A DNA stretch of 53,090 nucleotides, from IMG/VR virus record IMGVR_UViG_3300050121_000130, positions 1 to 53,090 of that record; one strand, written 5' to 3'. Positions 25,306 to 31,507 of the stretch are shown one piece after another. Positions within the stretch are counted from its first letter, which is position 1. Each line of letters opens with the position of its first letter. The DNA is from a virus. The notes beneath the pieces are model-generated. The model saw only the letters and a program-made list of their open reading frames with translations, was not told the origin of the DNA and ran no database searches. The position numbers and the translations under genes are program-made.

Positions 25306-25531
25306 AAACAGTCCCGTCTGCATTAGTTATAAACTTTTTGTTTGATTTGACGATAATCTTGTCGGCGTATTGGGTCATCTCCAAAACTAAACCATTTGGG
25401 TATGTTGAGACGTTTTTTATGCAGTCGGGCGTCTGAGTTATCTCTTTTTTTATATCCGTAAACTCAATACCAAATGGGGTAAGAATAGTAGGGAAAGCAC
25501 CAGTAGCATATGTATATATGTATTCATCCAT
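25292..25531 (-). CDS. Lone minus-strand protein, 79 aa
   Basis: ATG at 25531 (reading left) with GGGAGGTGAT upstream; a start nine bases earlier would run into the ribosome site. It is the only minus-strand gene within the late region. Pattern YTYATGAFPTILTPFGIEFTD, then KNVSTYPNGLVLEMTQYADK and KKFITNADGTVSIEL; family not recognised. The 25-base element at 25560-25584 upstream is shared with the other lone minus gene at 34404. Moron-like expression in the lysogen is inferred. Confidence 0.65.
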   Translation of the reverse strand: MDEYIYTYATGAFPTILTPFGIEFTDIKKEITQTPDCIKNVSTYPNGLVLEMTQYADKIIVKSNKKFITNADGTVSIEL

Positions 25532-25540
25532 AAATATCAC

Positions 25541-25555
25541 CTCCCTTCAAGGGAG
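25541..25555 (-). promoter_or_regulatory. Hairpin overlapping the ribosome site of the 79-aa gene
   Basis: Read on the minus strand, CTCCC-TTGAA-GGGAG is a perfect five-pair hairpin whose 3' side is part of the GGGAGGTGAT ribosome site. It could mask the site and lower or condition translation. Confidence 0.45.
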
Positions 25556-25559
25556 ATAC

Positions 25560-25584
25560 TTCGACAAAAACCAATATTTTCCTA
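25560..25584 (-). promoter_or_regulatory. Conserved element, copy A, with Spo0A-box-like core
   Basis: Minus-strand reading TAGGAAAATATTGG then TTTTTGTCGAA. It matches copy B (34643-34667) at 23 of 25 bases; the only change is an AT/TA swap. TTTGTCGAA is the consensus of the 0A box bound by Spo0A in endospore formers. It lies about 14 bases before the ribosome site of the 25531 gene. Confidence 0.65.
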
Positions 25585-25595
25585 TCTGGTTTCAA

Positions 25596-25629
25596 AGAGA
25601 TTCGGCTAACCCGGATCTCTATTTTTAAT
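25596..25629 (+). terminator. Intrinsic terminator or attenuator before the 25651 gene
   Basis: AGAGATTCGG pairs with CCGGATCTCT (one G-U) around CTAAC, followed by ATTTTTAAT. It ends just upstream of the GGAGGA site of the next plus-strand gene, downstream of the minus-strand element. Confidence 0.65.
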
Positions 25630-25650
25630 AAAAATTTGGAGGAATGTAAG

Positions 25651-26031
25651 ATGGCAGACGAAACAACTACGACAGACCCGGCAGCAGTAATCCCGGCAAT
25701 AACTGACACTCCGGCAACAGATACCCCAGCAGTGGTACAAACTGACACGCAGAAAGCTATCACAGCCGTGGAGACAGCTTTACAGTCGCTAAAAACGGCA
25801 AGCGGCGATTTGATCACGGCTGAAATTGCGGGGCTTGAGGCAACGCTCACAAGTCTGAAAACACAGGCCGAAGCCGAAGCAGCAGCAGTGGAAACTGCAG
25901 TTAAAGGCGAGCTCACAAAAGTTGAAACAGCAGAAAAAACATTCGCGGCAACTTATGGCACAGTGATTCTGCACACGTTTTACATTATCACATTGCTTTA
26001 TATTGCTGGCAGACTTGCCAATCTATTCTAA
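25651..26031 (+). CDS. Ala/Thr-rich protein with C-terminal membrane segment, 126 aa
   Basis: ATG at 25651 with GGAGGA upstream; the in-frame TTG at 25636 is part of that site. Thr/Pro/Ala-rich N-terminus, then a helical coil (about 30-100, TAEIAGLEATLTSLKTQAEA) and a C-terminal hydrophobic segment (TVILHTFYIITLLYIAG). A tail-anchored coil suits an accessory lysis or membrane role. No family assigned. The stop overlaps the next ATG (TAATG). Confidence 0.55.
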   Translation: MADETTTTDPAAVIPAITDTPATDTPAVVQTDTQKAITAVETALQSLKTASGDLITAEIAGLEATLTSLKTQAEAEAAAVETAVKGELTKVETAEKTFAATYGTVILHTFYIITLLYIAGRLANLF

Positions 26032-26174
26032 TGGACGCATTTTTATTGGATGATTTATCTAAAATTCGGGACGTGATTAACAGGTTGGAAAACTATGATC
26101 CGACATTATTTGCGGATACGATTGAATTTTTGATGAGTGAAGCGAGAAAATTAGAAAATAGATTGGAGGACTGA
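26031..26174 (+). CDS. Small acidic helical protein, 47 aa
   Basis: Starts within the previous stop and ends six bases before the next gene's TTG. Entirely helical by composition (LDDLSKIRDVINRLENYD, SEARKLENRLED). It is probably translationally coupled. Function unknown. Confidence 0.5.
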   Translation: MDAFLLDDLSKIRDVINRLENYDPTLFADTIEFLMSEARKLENRLED

Positions 26175-26180
26175 TTCAGA

Positions 26181-26792
26181 TTGACTGACATAAAAAATTA
26201 TATTATTGCTCATAAAACTGCGATTATTATTATAGTCGCAGTTATTTTGTTGGCTGGCGCCTACTTTTTAGGCCGTAATCATGCAACTACAGCGGTAAAA
26301 GAAGCCGAGCCCGTTGTAGTGTCGCAGGATAACTCAACAAACGTTAATGCCCTGCAAAACCTTCTGAATATCGCTGAACAAAATGCCAAAGACCTTCAGG
26401 CTAAAATTGCCGCTATTCAAGCCGGTCACGCCACCCCAGTAGCAAATTATTATGTGACAGCTCCAACAGTAGAAAAAGCCGCCGATACTGTTCAGCAGCA
26501 GATCAAAAATAATGATCCCACATTGCCGCCTGCTGCGCTCGAAAAAACGGATAGGACTGTTGTCACGGCGATTACAAAAGATTCAACAGGTGCCACGTTG
26601 CCAGCCGATCAGCAGAAAGTAGAAGTGTATAAGATTGATCTGGACCATCACATTGAAGTCGGTGGTGGTGCTGGAATTATGAATGGTAAAGCCGTTGCCG
26701 TAGCGGCGGTGCAGTACAATACGAAAAATATTGCTTATGAGGTAGTCGGGAACAAAGATAGTGGTATTGGAATAGTGAAATATAGGTTTTAA
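26181..26792 (+). CDS. Membrane-anchored protein, possible spanin-like, 203 aa
   Basis: TTG start with GGAGGA upstream. N-terminal membrane segment (about 12-30, AIIIIVAVILLAGAYFLG), Ala-rich coil (about 50-85), then a Thr/Lys/Asp-rich exterior domain (about 90-203) with a Gly-rich stretch (GGGAGIMNGKAVAVAAVQYN). Position near the lysis cluster and topology suit an envelope role. It is the last gene before a strong terminator. Confidence 0.5.
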   Translation: MTDIKNYIIAHKTAIIIIVAVILLAGAYFLGRNHATTAVKEAEPVVVSQDNSTNVNALQNLLNIAEQNAKDLQAKIAAIQAGHATPVANYYVTAPTVEKAADTVQQQIKNNDPTLPPAALEKTDRTVVTAITKDSTGATLPADQQKVEVYKIDLDHHIEVGGGAGIMNGKAVAVAAVQYNTKNIAYEVVGNKDSGIGIVKYRF

Positions 26793-26850
26793 TGTGGTAT
26801 AATAAAGCTATACAACCACTTTAAGTGGTCCAAAACGACACACGCAAAAA

Positions 26851-26887
26851 AAGCACTCAGCCTGTAAATGGTTGAGTGCTTTTTTTA
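26851..26887 (+). terminator. Strong intrinsic terminator, end of the late operon
   Basis: AAGCACTCA pairs with TGAGTGCTT around a 13-base loop and continues into a seven-U tract. It is followed by a new promoter, so it marks the end of the head, tail and lysis transcript. Confidence 0.85.
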
Positions 26888-26934
26888 TGCCTAAAAATAA
26901 ATTTAAAATATCGCAATTATTTATATAAAATGTG

Positions 26935-26963
26935 TTGCTTTAAGTGTGTAGTTATAGTACAAT
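26935..26963 (+). promoter_or_regulatory. Promoter, sigma-70/SigA type
   Basis: TTGCTT at 26935-26940, 17 bases, then TACAAT at 26958-26963. The transcript would begin near 26970 with a leader holding two hairpins, GAGGT/ACCTC (about 26971-26987) and CAGTCA/TGACTG (about 27003-27024), before the AAGGAG site of the 27036 gene. Confidence 0.6.
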
Positions 26964-27035
26964 ATAGACAAGAGGTAAGGGAAACCTCAAATAAACTGAG
27001 TCAGTCAGCATTGAGCGTGACTGCAAGGAGATAAA

Positions 27036-27287
27036 ATGAAAAAGTTTTATGCAGGAAAAAGCTATATGGGAACCAATTATACTTATGAGTCAGAATGCTG
27101 GTCAGCATACGCTTTCGGCAGCAAGGCCGAACGTGATGAATGGGTAGAAAAGAATGAATGGGATCAGAACACTAGCCAGTACGTCGCTGAAGCAGTTACC
27201 AGAACAGTAGCTTACAAAATTGCAGGTATCGACAGTAAATATAAAACACCAGTAGTGGAAGAAAATCGGTTGTCTTACAAATATTAA
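27036..27287 (+). CDS. Hypothetical protein, 83 aa
   Basis: ATG with AAGGAG upstream, behind its own promoter and structured leader. Tyr- and Glu-rich, with the central KAERDEWVEKNEWDQ region probably helical. No family. Being the first gene after the late terminator with its own promoter suggests independent expression, perhaps in the lysogen. Confidence 0.6.
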   Translation: MKKFYAGKSYMGTNYTYESECWSAYAFGSKAERDEWVEKNEWDQNTSQYVAEAVTRTVAYKIAGIDSKYKTPVVEENRLSYKY

Positions 27288-27305
27288 CATGGGGAATAAC
27301 GCAGA

Positions 27306-27344
27306 GTGACCGGGTTCGCCCGGTTAATGCGGCAAGCTGGTCAC
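27306..27344 (+). ncRNA. Structured leader RNA candidate
   Basis: GTGACC (27306-27311) pairs with GGTCAC (27339-27344), enclosing a GGG-TTCG-CCC hairpin with a very stable UUCG loop. It is GC-rich against AT-rich surroundings and lies upstream of the 27384 gene. It could be a regulatory leader. An ORF reading through it (from 27306) is less likely than the ATG at 27384. Confidence 0.35.
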
Positions 27345-27383
27345 AAGCCCAGCGAAATAGACCGCGGCGAAGGAGCGAATAAA

Positions 27384-27590
27384 ATGGAATATGGCAAAGA
27401 TGATTTTATGGAAATGATTAAGGATTGGCAAACTGACAATTCGCCGGAATACGATGATTTAAAAATTGAAGAAGCAGAAATTAACGAAAATGGCAAATGG
27501 GAATCCATTGCAGAAGACGAGAAATGCACTTACTCGCTAACCGACGATGGCACCGGGAACATAGTCATAAATTACCTTGATACAAAATAA
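27384..27590 (+). CDS. Hypothetical acidic protein, 68 aa
   Basis: ATG with GAAGGAG upstream; an in-frame extension to 27306 would translate the structured region and has no ribosome site. Strongly acidic (DNSPEYDDLKIEEAEINENG), with no recognised family. Strong acidity with small size recalls DNA-mimic or anti-defence proteins, but nothing specific supports that here. It ends in front of a terminator-like hairpin. Confidence 0.55.
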   Translation: MEYGKDDFMEMIKDWQTDNSPEYDDLKIEEAEINENGKWESIAEDEKCTYSLTDDGTGNIVINYLDTK

Positions 27591-27594
27591 AACC

Positions 27595-27618
27595 AGCCGG
27601 GCATCGTCCCGGCTTTAA
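27595..27618 (+). terminator. Hairpin with U-rich tail before the 27637 gene
   Basis: AGCCGGG-CATCGT-CCCGGCT followed by TTAATTTT; the AAGGAGG ribosome site of the next gene follows directly. Strong stem, moderate tail. Confidence 0.6.
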
Positions 27619-27636
27619 TTTTAAGGAGGAAAACAT

Positions 27637-27978
27637 ATGAGCAGAAAACAAATATGGTTAAATCCACCGCTTGAACGTCTTGCCGAACAATGCGGACAGG
27701 CCAAAGGGCGCGATGGTAAATTTTCCGCTCGTTTGGGTGATATTGTGGAGCGTTACGAGGCTATTATGGCTAACACGCCCGTCCCAGCAATGACTGATGA
27801 AGAAAAAATGATACTCGGTGCCGCTGTATGTGGAAGTGTATTATCAACAATCACAATTAAATACTTGCATGAGGGTATATCTGATCTAGGTATCCCCGGC
27901 GCAATAGAGTTGGCGGAAAAGGTACAGGAGTGGACGGCTGCTGAGCGGATCGCTGCTATTGAATCATTAAAGGTATGA
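27637..27978 (+). CDS. Hypothetical protein, 113 aa
   Basis: ATG with AAGGAGGA upstream. Helical, with a conserved-looking N-terminus (RKQIWLNPPLERLAEQCGQA). RDGKFSARLGDIVERYE resembles plasmid or phage proteins that bind DNA as small helical domains, but no family is recognised. It overlaps the zinc-finger gene by four bases (ATGA), so the two are coupled. Confidence 0.6.
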   Translation: MSRKQIWLNPPLERLAEQCGQAKGRDGKFSARLGDIVERYEAIMANTPVPAMTDEEKMILGAAVCGSVLSTITIKYLHEGISDLGIPGAIELAEKVQEWTAAERIAAIESLKV

Positions 27979-28511
27979 ATCTCCGTCTCAAACCAAAAAC
28001 CTGCGCTACATGTGGTGTGGGTTTTATCGGTGGTCCAACGGCCACATATTGCCCAACCTGCCGAGCTGAACGAATACGCCAGCATGATCGCGAGCGTCAT
28101 CAGCGCAAGCTTGCTGGACAACTCAGGCACATTGGATCAACTGATCTATGCTTAATTTGTGGCAAGTCATATGAGGTTGTAGGTGGAAATCAAAAATATT
28201 GTGAGCCTTGTTCGGTGGCTAAAACTAAAAGACACGCTCACGAGTTATGGCTTGCTGAATATTATGATGATCCAGTTAAACGTCAAAAATACCTGCAACG
28301 AGCTAGGCAATGGGCTGAATCGCATAAGGACCGGATGGCTGAAATATTGCGGAAAAGCTATAAACGCCATCTGGATGACATTAAAGATAAGCGCCGCAAA
28401 ATGTACGGCGTAAAATTAAGACCATTAGGGCGGACGGAAATCTGCCCGAAGTGTGGCAACGAGTTTATAGTTTGTGAACGCAACCAGAAATACTGCCCCA
28501 CCTGCAAATAA
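27975..28511 (+). CDS. Triple zinc-ribbon protein, 178 aa
   Basis: Three CxxC...CxxC ribbons: CATCG with CPTC (about 11-33), CLICG with CEPC (about 58-80), CPKCG with CPTC (about 157-177, at the very end). The last two end in a shared KYC-P/E-xC pattern. A basic helical linker (about 85-140) joins the second and third. It probably binds nucleic acid. It is the last plus gene before a two-way terminator. Confidence 0.7.
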   Translation: MNLRLKPKTCATCGVGFIGGPTATYCPTCRAERIRQHDRERHQRKLAGQLRHIGSTDLCLICGKSYEVVGGNQKYCEPCSVAKTKRHAHELWLAEYYDDPVKRQKYLQRARQWAESHKDRMAEILRKSYKRHLDDIKDKRRKMYGVKLRPLGRTEICPKCGNEFIVCERNQKYCPTCK

Positions 28512-28543
28512 TCCCTCATCCAGCAACGGGTGGGGGATTATTT
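28506..28543. terminator. Terminator usable from both strands
   Basis: AAATAATCCC pairs with GGGATTATTT around an 18-base loop, between the convergent zinc-ribbon gene and the minus-strand secreted-protein gene. The A-tract and T-tract sides allow both directions. Confidence 0.6.
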
Positions 28544-28565
28544 ACATATATAACGGGATATGATT

Positions 28566-29198
28566 TTATTTGGCTAGCGAAATAACATTATTTCCATTCA
28601 AACTGCGTTGATATATTTCACTTTGGTGATCGTCTACATACGAACTTATAAAATCGTACCAAATACCCATAGGGGTGCCGGAATAAGATTGATACCATAC
28701 TCCCATGCCAGTTACAGCCATAGAATATGTTAGCGCTTGATTAGATTGTTTTTCTATAAACGAACCTCCAGCTCCAAGCCTTGCAGTAGTAGTTTCGTTG
28801 ACGGTTATTTCTTTACCCGATTCTGGGTTTTTATCTAGTGGGCCATAACCAATAGTAATGCCGTTCTGATTATAGTCTGACTTTTCTAGTGGCAAAATTA
28901 AGCCATTAGATAAATTTACTATTATATGAAATTCTGATGAGACAATCGTTTTATCTAAACTAAACATATTATCAATAGACTGTGTATTTATAGCTTTAGT
29001 TGGACTCTTATAAAATATCTTCATTGCTACTTTTACTTTGTGATGTTCGTTTCCTTCGATAAATATCGGGCCGTAAACAATTGAATCAGTATCGACATAA
29101 TAGTCCTCCGACTGATTAGAGTAAACCCAGACATATTCCGCCGAACACGGCACAGCCATCATCATTAATAGGCATGCCAATATAATAACCTTTTTCAC
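28566..29198 (-). CDS. Secreted protein near attP, possible lysogenic conversion factor, 210 aa
   Basis: GTG start with AAGGAG upstream. A clear signal peptide (MKKVIILACLLMMMAVPCSA) should be cleaved before EYVW. The mature part begins WVYSNQSEDYYVDTDSIVYG, resembling small exported surface proteins of low-GC Negativicutes, with no enzymatic motif. It is alone on the minus strand, next to the attachment site, and bounded by terminators, the classic place for a moron expressed from the prophage. Confidence 0.7.
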   Translation of the reverse strand: MKKVIILACLLMMMAVPCSAEYVWVYSNQSEDYYVDTDSIVYGPIFIEGNEHHKVKVAMKIFYKSPTKAINTQSIDNMFSLDKTIVSSEFHIIVNLSNGLILPLEKSDYNQNGITIGYGPLDKNPESGKEITVNETTTARLGAGGSFIEKQSNQALTYSMAVTGMGVWYQSYSGTPMGIWYDFISSYVDDHQSEIYQRSLNGNNVISLAK

Positions 29199-29379
29199 AC
29201 GATCATCTCCTTACCCATAATTACCACGCTTGGTAAGATTATCCTGCATTCGAGCGTAATAATTTTAAACAGACCTCTCCCCCACCCTGCAAATAAGCAT
29301 AGATATTGATAGTATTTCCATGTTTTACGAGGTTTATACCTGGTAGGGGAGGGAGGACGGAAATTATTTTTTGAAATAA

Positions 29380-29412
29380 AAAAGCCTCCGATCATTTCGT
29401 CGGAGGCTTTTG
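29380..29412. terminator. Bidirectional intrinsic terminator
   Basis: AAAGCCTCCGA pairs with TCGGAGGCTTTT around an eight-base loop. It works from either side and isolates the secreted-protein gene from the attachment region. The stretch 29199-29553 holds only this and the left arm sites. Confidence 0.75.
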
Positions 29413-29431
29413 GTATAGTAGCAAACACCGT

Positions 29432-29464
29432 TTTGCTAATCCGTTTGCTAATCAGATTAGCAAA
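29432..29464. repeat. attP left arm: integrase arm-type sites
   Basis: TTTGCTAATC at 29432-29441 and 29444-29453 (12-base period) and its inverted copy GATTAGCAAA at 29455-29464. The same decamer occurs three times on the other side of the core at the same period. Confidence 0.65.
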
Positions 29465-29553
29465 ATTTAAACTTATTTAAAAATTAACCATGTGATAAAA
29501 CTCAGTAAAATAGCCACTATATAGGATTTGACTTACTCCGTGGAATGGTTTGG

Positions 29554-29603
29554 CATCGTTGACATCGATGAGGTCAGAGGTTCGAGTCCTCCTAACCCCA
29601 CCA
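29554..29603 (+). other. attP core: 3' half of a tRNA-Val(GAC)-like gene
   Basis: The anticodon arm CATCG-TTGACAT-CGATG (29554-29570) has U33, anticodon GAC and A37. The variable loop AGGTC, T arm AGAGG-TTCGAGT-CCTCC (one mismatched pair), acceptor strand TAACCCC, discriminator A and CCA (to 29603) follow. No matching 5' half (GGGGTTA) lies upstream, so it is not a functional tRNA here. Tyrosine integrases commonly use tRNA 3' ends, so insertion would rebuild the host tRNA. Confidence 0.7.
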
Positions 29604-29620
29604 TAACAAACGTAGTAAAA

Positions 29621-30859
29621 TCACGGCTTCGCAAGGTTTAACTTGCGGAGCTTTTTTATTTTGCTAATCGGTTTGCTAATCTCTTTGCTAATCTTTTTCT
29701 TTCCAAACATATCATCCATTGCCGTAGCTGTTTCGTTTTGCATATCATTTGCAACGTGCTGGTAGTAGTTGGCTGTAAAACTAGACTTCTTATGGCGGAG
29801 CTTCTTCGATACAATTTTAACGTCAATTTTTTGTCTAAGGAGCAGGGTAGCGTGAGTATGTCGCATGTCGTGAATTCGAATAACAGGCAACTTCATCTTT
29901 TCTTTGTCTTCTTCTTTAATTTTTTCGTCATTATCAATTTTGATATTTTGATTCTTAATGAATTTTATGAAATCATGATAGAGCGAATTCGGATATAACG
30001 GCGATCCGTCTTCGTGGCAACACACATATTCTATTTTTTTAAAGCACGGACCGAGCTGTAATTTATTTAATTTTTGCTGTTTCAATTCATTTTCAAGAGC
30101 AAGAATAACAACATGTGGAATTGGTATGTATCCTTCACTGCTGTCTGTTTTTAACGGGCCGAGTTCTAATTGCTTTGTTTCTCTGTTCAAACTTAAACTG
30201 TTTCTAATAAAAGCCGATCTTTCTGCTAGATTTATATCTTCCCATCTAAGACCGCATATCTCGCCACGCCGTAATCCGCACAAAAACCCCAGCAGAGCAA
30301 CTATATATAAAGATGTAGGTTTGGCTAGGTCAAGAAACCTTTGAACCTCTTCTGGCGTATATACGGCATTATGCGGGGCGTTTCGTTTCGGTGAATCAAC
30401 AGATGCACACGGGTTTTTACTGATTAACTGCCAGTCAACCGCTTTATCTAATGCTTGTTTTAAAACTGAATATTGACATTGAACCGAAGTAGGCCGCAAA
30501 CCTCTTTCTCGCTCGGTGTTTAAATATTCCTTAATTTTTAACGGGCTTAGCTTTTCTAATTCGACACTACCGATAATTTTAATGATGTTTTTAATTTTAA
30601 AGCTATAGCTTGATGAGGTCCCTTCTCTCTTATCTGGCTTTATTTCAACATCAAGCCATTTGTTTAAAAAACTCTCAACGGTAGTTTTTTCCGAAAAAAC
30701 AACTTCCCCACGAGAATAATCGGTAATTAACTCTCTCTCTTTTCGTTGAGCATCACGCAAAGACGGACCAGCATTAATCCATTTTTGCTTTTTTTTGTTT
30801 TGAGCATCGCGGTAGGTAACTATTACAGAATAGTTATCGCCGCGTTTTTTTATTGCCAT
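29621..30859 (-). CDS. int: Tyrosine-family site-specific integrase, 412 aa
   Basis: ATG at 30859 with GGGAGG upstream; the longer reading to 30931 has no ribosome site. The N-terminal arm-binding domain (about 1-70) begins MAIKKRGDNYSVIVTYRDAQ; a SAM-like core-binding domain spans about 75-165. The catalytic domain has LLGFLCGLRRGEICGLRWEDI (Arg I), HDMRHTHATLLLR (HxxR) and a C-terminal YYQHV Tyr. The extreme C-terminus has an ISK-type repeat (ISKEISKPISKI) encoded by arm-type sites. It recombines attP with the host tRNA gene. Confidence 0.93.
   Translation of the reverse strand: MAIKKRGDNYSVIVTYRDAQNKKKQKWINAGPSLRDAQRKERELITDYSRGEVVFSEKTTVESFLNKWLDVEIKPDKREGTSSSYSFKIKNIIKIIGSVELEKLSPLKIKEYLNTERERGLRPTSVQCQYSVLKQALDKAVDWQLISKNPCASVDSPKRNAPHNAVYTPEEVQRFLDLAKPTSLYIVALLGFLCGLRRGEICGLRWEDINLAERSAFIRNSLSLNRETKQLELGPLKTDSSEGYIPIPHVVILALENELKQQKLNKLQLGPCFKKIEYVCCHEDGSPLYPNSLYHDFIKFIKNQNIKIDNDEKIKEEDKEKMKLPVIRIHDMRHTHATLLLRQKIDVKIVSKKLRHKKSSFTANYYQHVANDMQNETATAMDDMFGKKKISKEISKPISKIKKLRKLNLAKP
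29626..29657 (+). terminator. Intrinsic terminator just past the attP core
   Basis: GCTTCGCAAG pairs with CTTGCGGAGC around a six-base loop, followed by six U. It reads on the plus strand from the tRNA half and lies inside the last codons of the minus-strand integrase gene. In the integrated state it would end transcription of the rebuilt host tRNA. Confidence 0.6.
29660..29693. repeat. attP right arm: three phased integrase arm-type sites within int
   Basis: TTTGCTAATC at 29660-29669, 29672-29681 and 29684-29693, exactly 12 bases apart. On the minus strand they encode the ISK triplet repeats at the integrase C-terminus. Matching copies lie left of the core. Confidence 0.65.
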
Positions 30860-30982
30860 AGATAAACCTCCCTTTAAATAATAAAAAAACATAGCATCAA
30901 TAGTGGCTGCGATGTTTAGGTAAATAATCAATAGCGTCTACAATTTTTGATATATTTCGACATTCATTAACAAAAATAGAAG

Positions 30983-31336
30983 TTATTTTTGTTCGGTTTG
31001 TTTTAACGAATCCGAATCAAGAACATAATCAATAATGGATTTGTTTTTTTCTGAAGTATTTTTAATTTTTTTTAACATGTTAACATCTTCGTCGGAGCTG
31101 ACAAAATTAAGCTCTTTTGACGGACTACGCCCATAAAGCCAATCAATAGAAACGTTGTAAAAATCAGCTATTTCTAAAAGTTCCTCTATGTGAGGCATAC
31201 GTTTTCCTAATTCGTGACTGCTTATTGTTGAAGTAGAACCATAACCCATAAATTTTTGAACGTCCTTTTGAAGGTATCCAGCTTCTTCGCGTGCTTGTCT
31301 CAATCTAGCACCTACCAATTTAGCCGTGTTTTTCAT
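30983..31336 (-). CDS. CI-type repressor, HTH XRE family, 117 aa
   Basis: Minus strand, with GGAGGAGG before its ATG. Residues about 6-65 are a helix-turn-helix (RLRQAREEAGYLQKDVQKF, TSTISSHELGKRMPHIEELL), then NVSIDWLYGR, the usual end of XRE domains. The C-terminus is short and has no LexA-type Ser-Lys peptidase, so induction would not be by RecA-driven self-cleavage. It diverges from the Cro-like gene over three operators and would keep the prophage silent. Confidence 0.85.
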   Translation of the reverse strand: MKNTAKLVGARLRQAREEAGYLQKDVQKFMGYGSTSTISSHELGKRMPHIEELLEIADFYNVSIDWLYGRSPSKELNFVSSDEDVNMLKKIKNTSEKNKSIIDYVLDSDSLKQTEQK

Positions 31337-31375
31337 TTATTCCTCCTCCTTCTATAAATATTTGTCTATGCCATA

Positions 31376-31403
31376 ATATTACCACAAAAAGCGAGATTAT
31401 CAA
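31376..31403 (-). promoter_or_regulatory. Repressor promoter with operator 1 in its spacer
   Basis: Minus-strand TTGATA (31398-31403) and TAATAT (31376-31381) with a 16-base spacer that contains operator 1 (31382-31394, CCACAAAAAGCGA). Repressor bound there would limit its own synthesis. Confidence 0.6.
31382..31394. promoter_or_regulatory. Operator O1
   Basis: CCACAAAAAGCGA, matching the palindromic consensus TCGCAAAAAGCGA at 11 of 13 positions. The weakest of the four copies. Confidence 0.65.
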
Positions 31404-31411
31404 TGTTTTTT

Positions 31412-31424
31412 TCGCAAAAAGCAA
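31412..31424. promoter_or_regulatory. Operator O2
   Basis: TCGCAAAAAGCAA, 12 of 13 positions of the consensus; 30 bases from O1 and 28 from O3, a roughly three-turn spacing that favours cooperative binding. Confidence 0.7.
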
Positions 31425-31432
31425 AATAAATG

Positions 31433-31461
31433 TTGAACTTCGCAAAAAGCGATGTTATAAT
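31433..31461 (+). promoter_or_regulatory. Early rightward promoter with operator O3 in its spacer
   Basis: TTGAAC at 31433-31438, 17-base spacer, TATAAT at 31456-31461. Operator O3 (31440-31452, a perfect TCGCAAAAAGCGA) fills the spacer, so bound repressor must exclude polymerase. It drives the cro-like gene and probably the whole early region. Confidence 0.8.
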
Positions 31462-31507
31462 AAAAATTGTAAAAAGATAGAATAAATAATCGAAGGGTGG
31501 TGATAAT

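Noticed and set aside
27306-27344. Self-cleaving ribozyme
   Set aside because: No CUGAUGA core or twister conserved loops were found; only stems are supported.
29195-29428. 77-codon minus-strand ORF between the secreted protein and attP
   Set aside because: It runs through a strong terminator and the arm sites and has no ribosome site; the region is better explained as terminator plus attP arm.
29554-29603. Functional tRNA-Val gene
   Set aside because: Only the 3' half is present; no matching 5' acceptor or D arm lies upstream, so it is an att core, not a tRNA.
30956-30962. Third copy of the 25-base element, at the integrase gene
   Set aside because: Only the 7-base TTCGACA core is shared; the rest does not match and a 7-base match is expected by chance, so it is mentioned only as a possibility.
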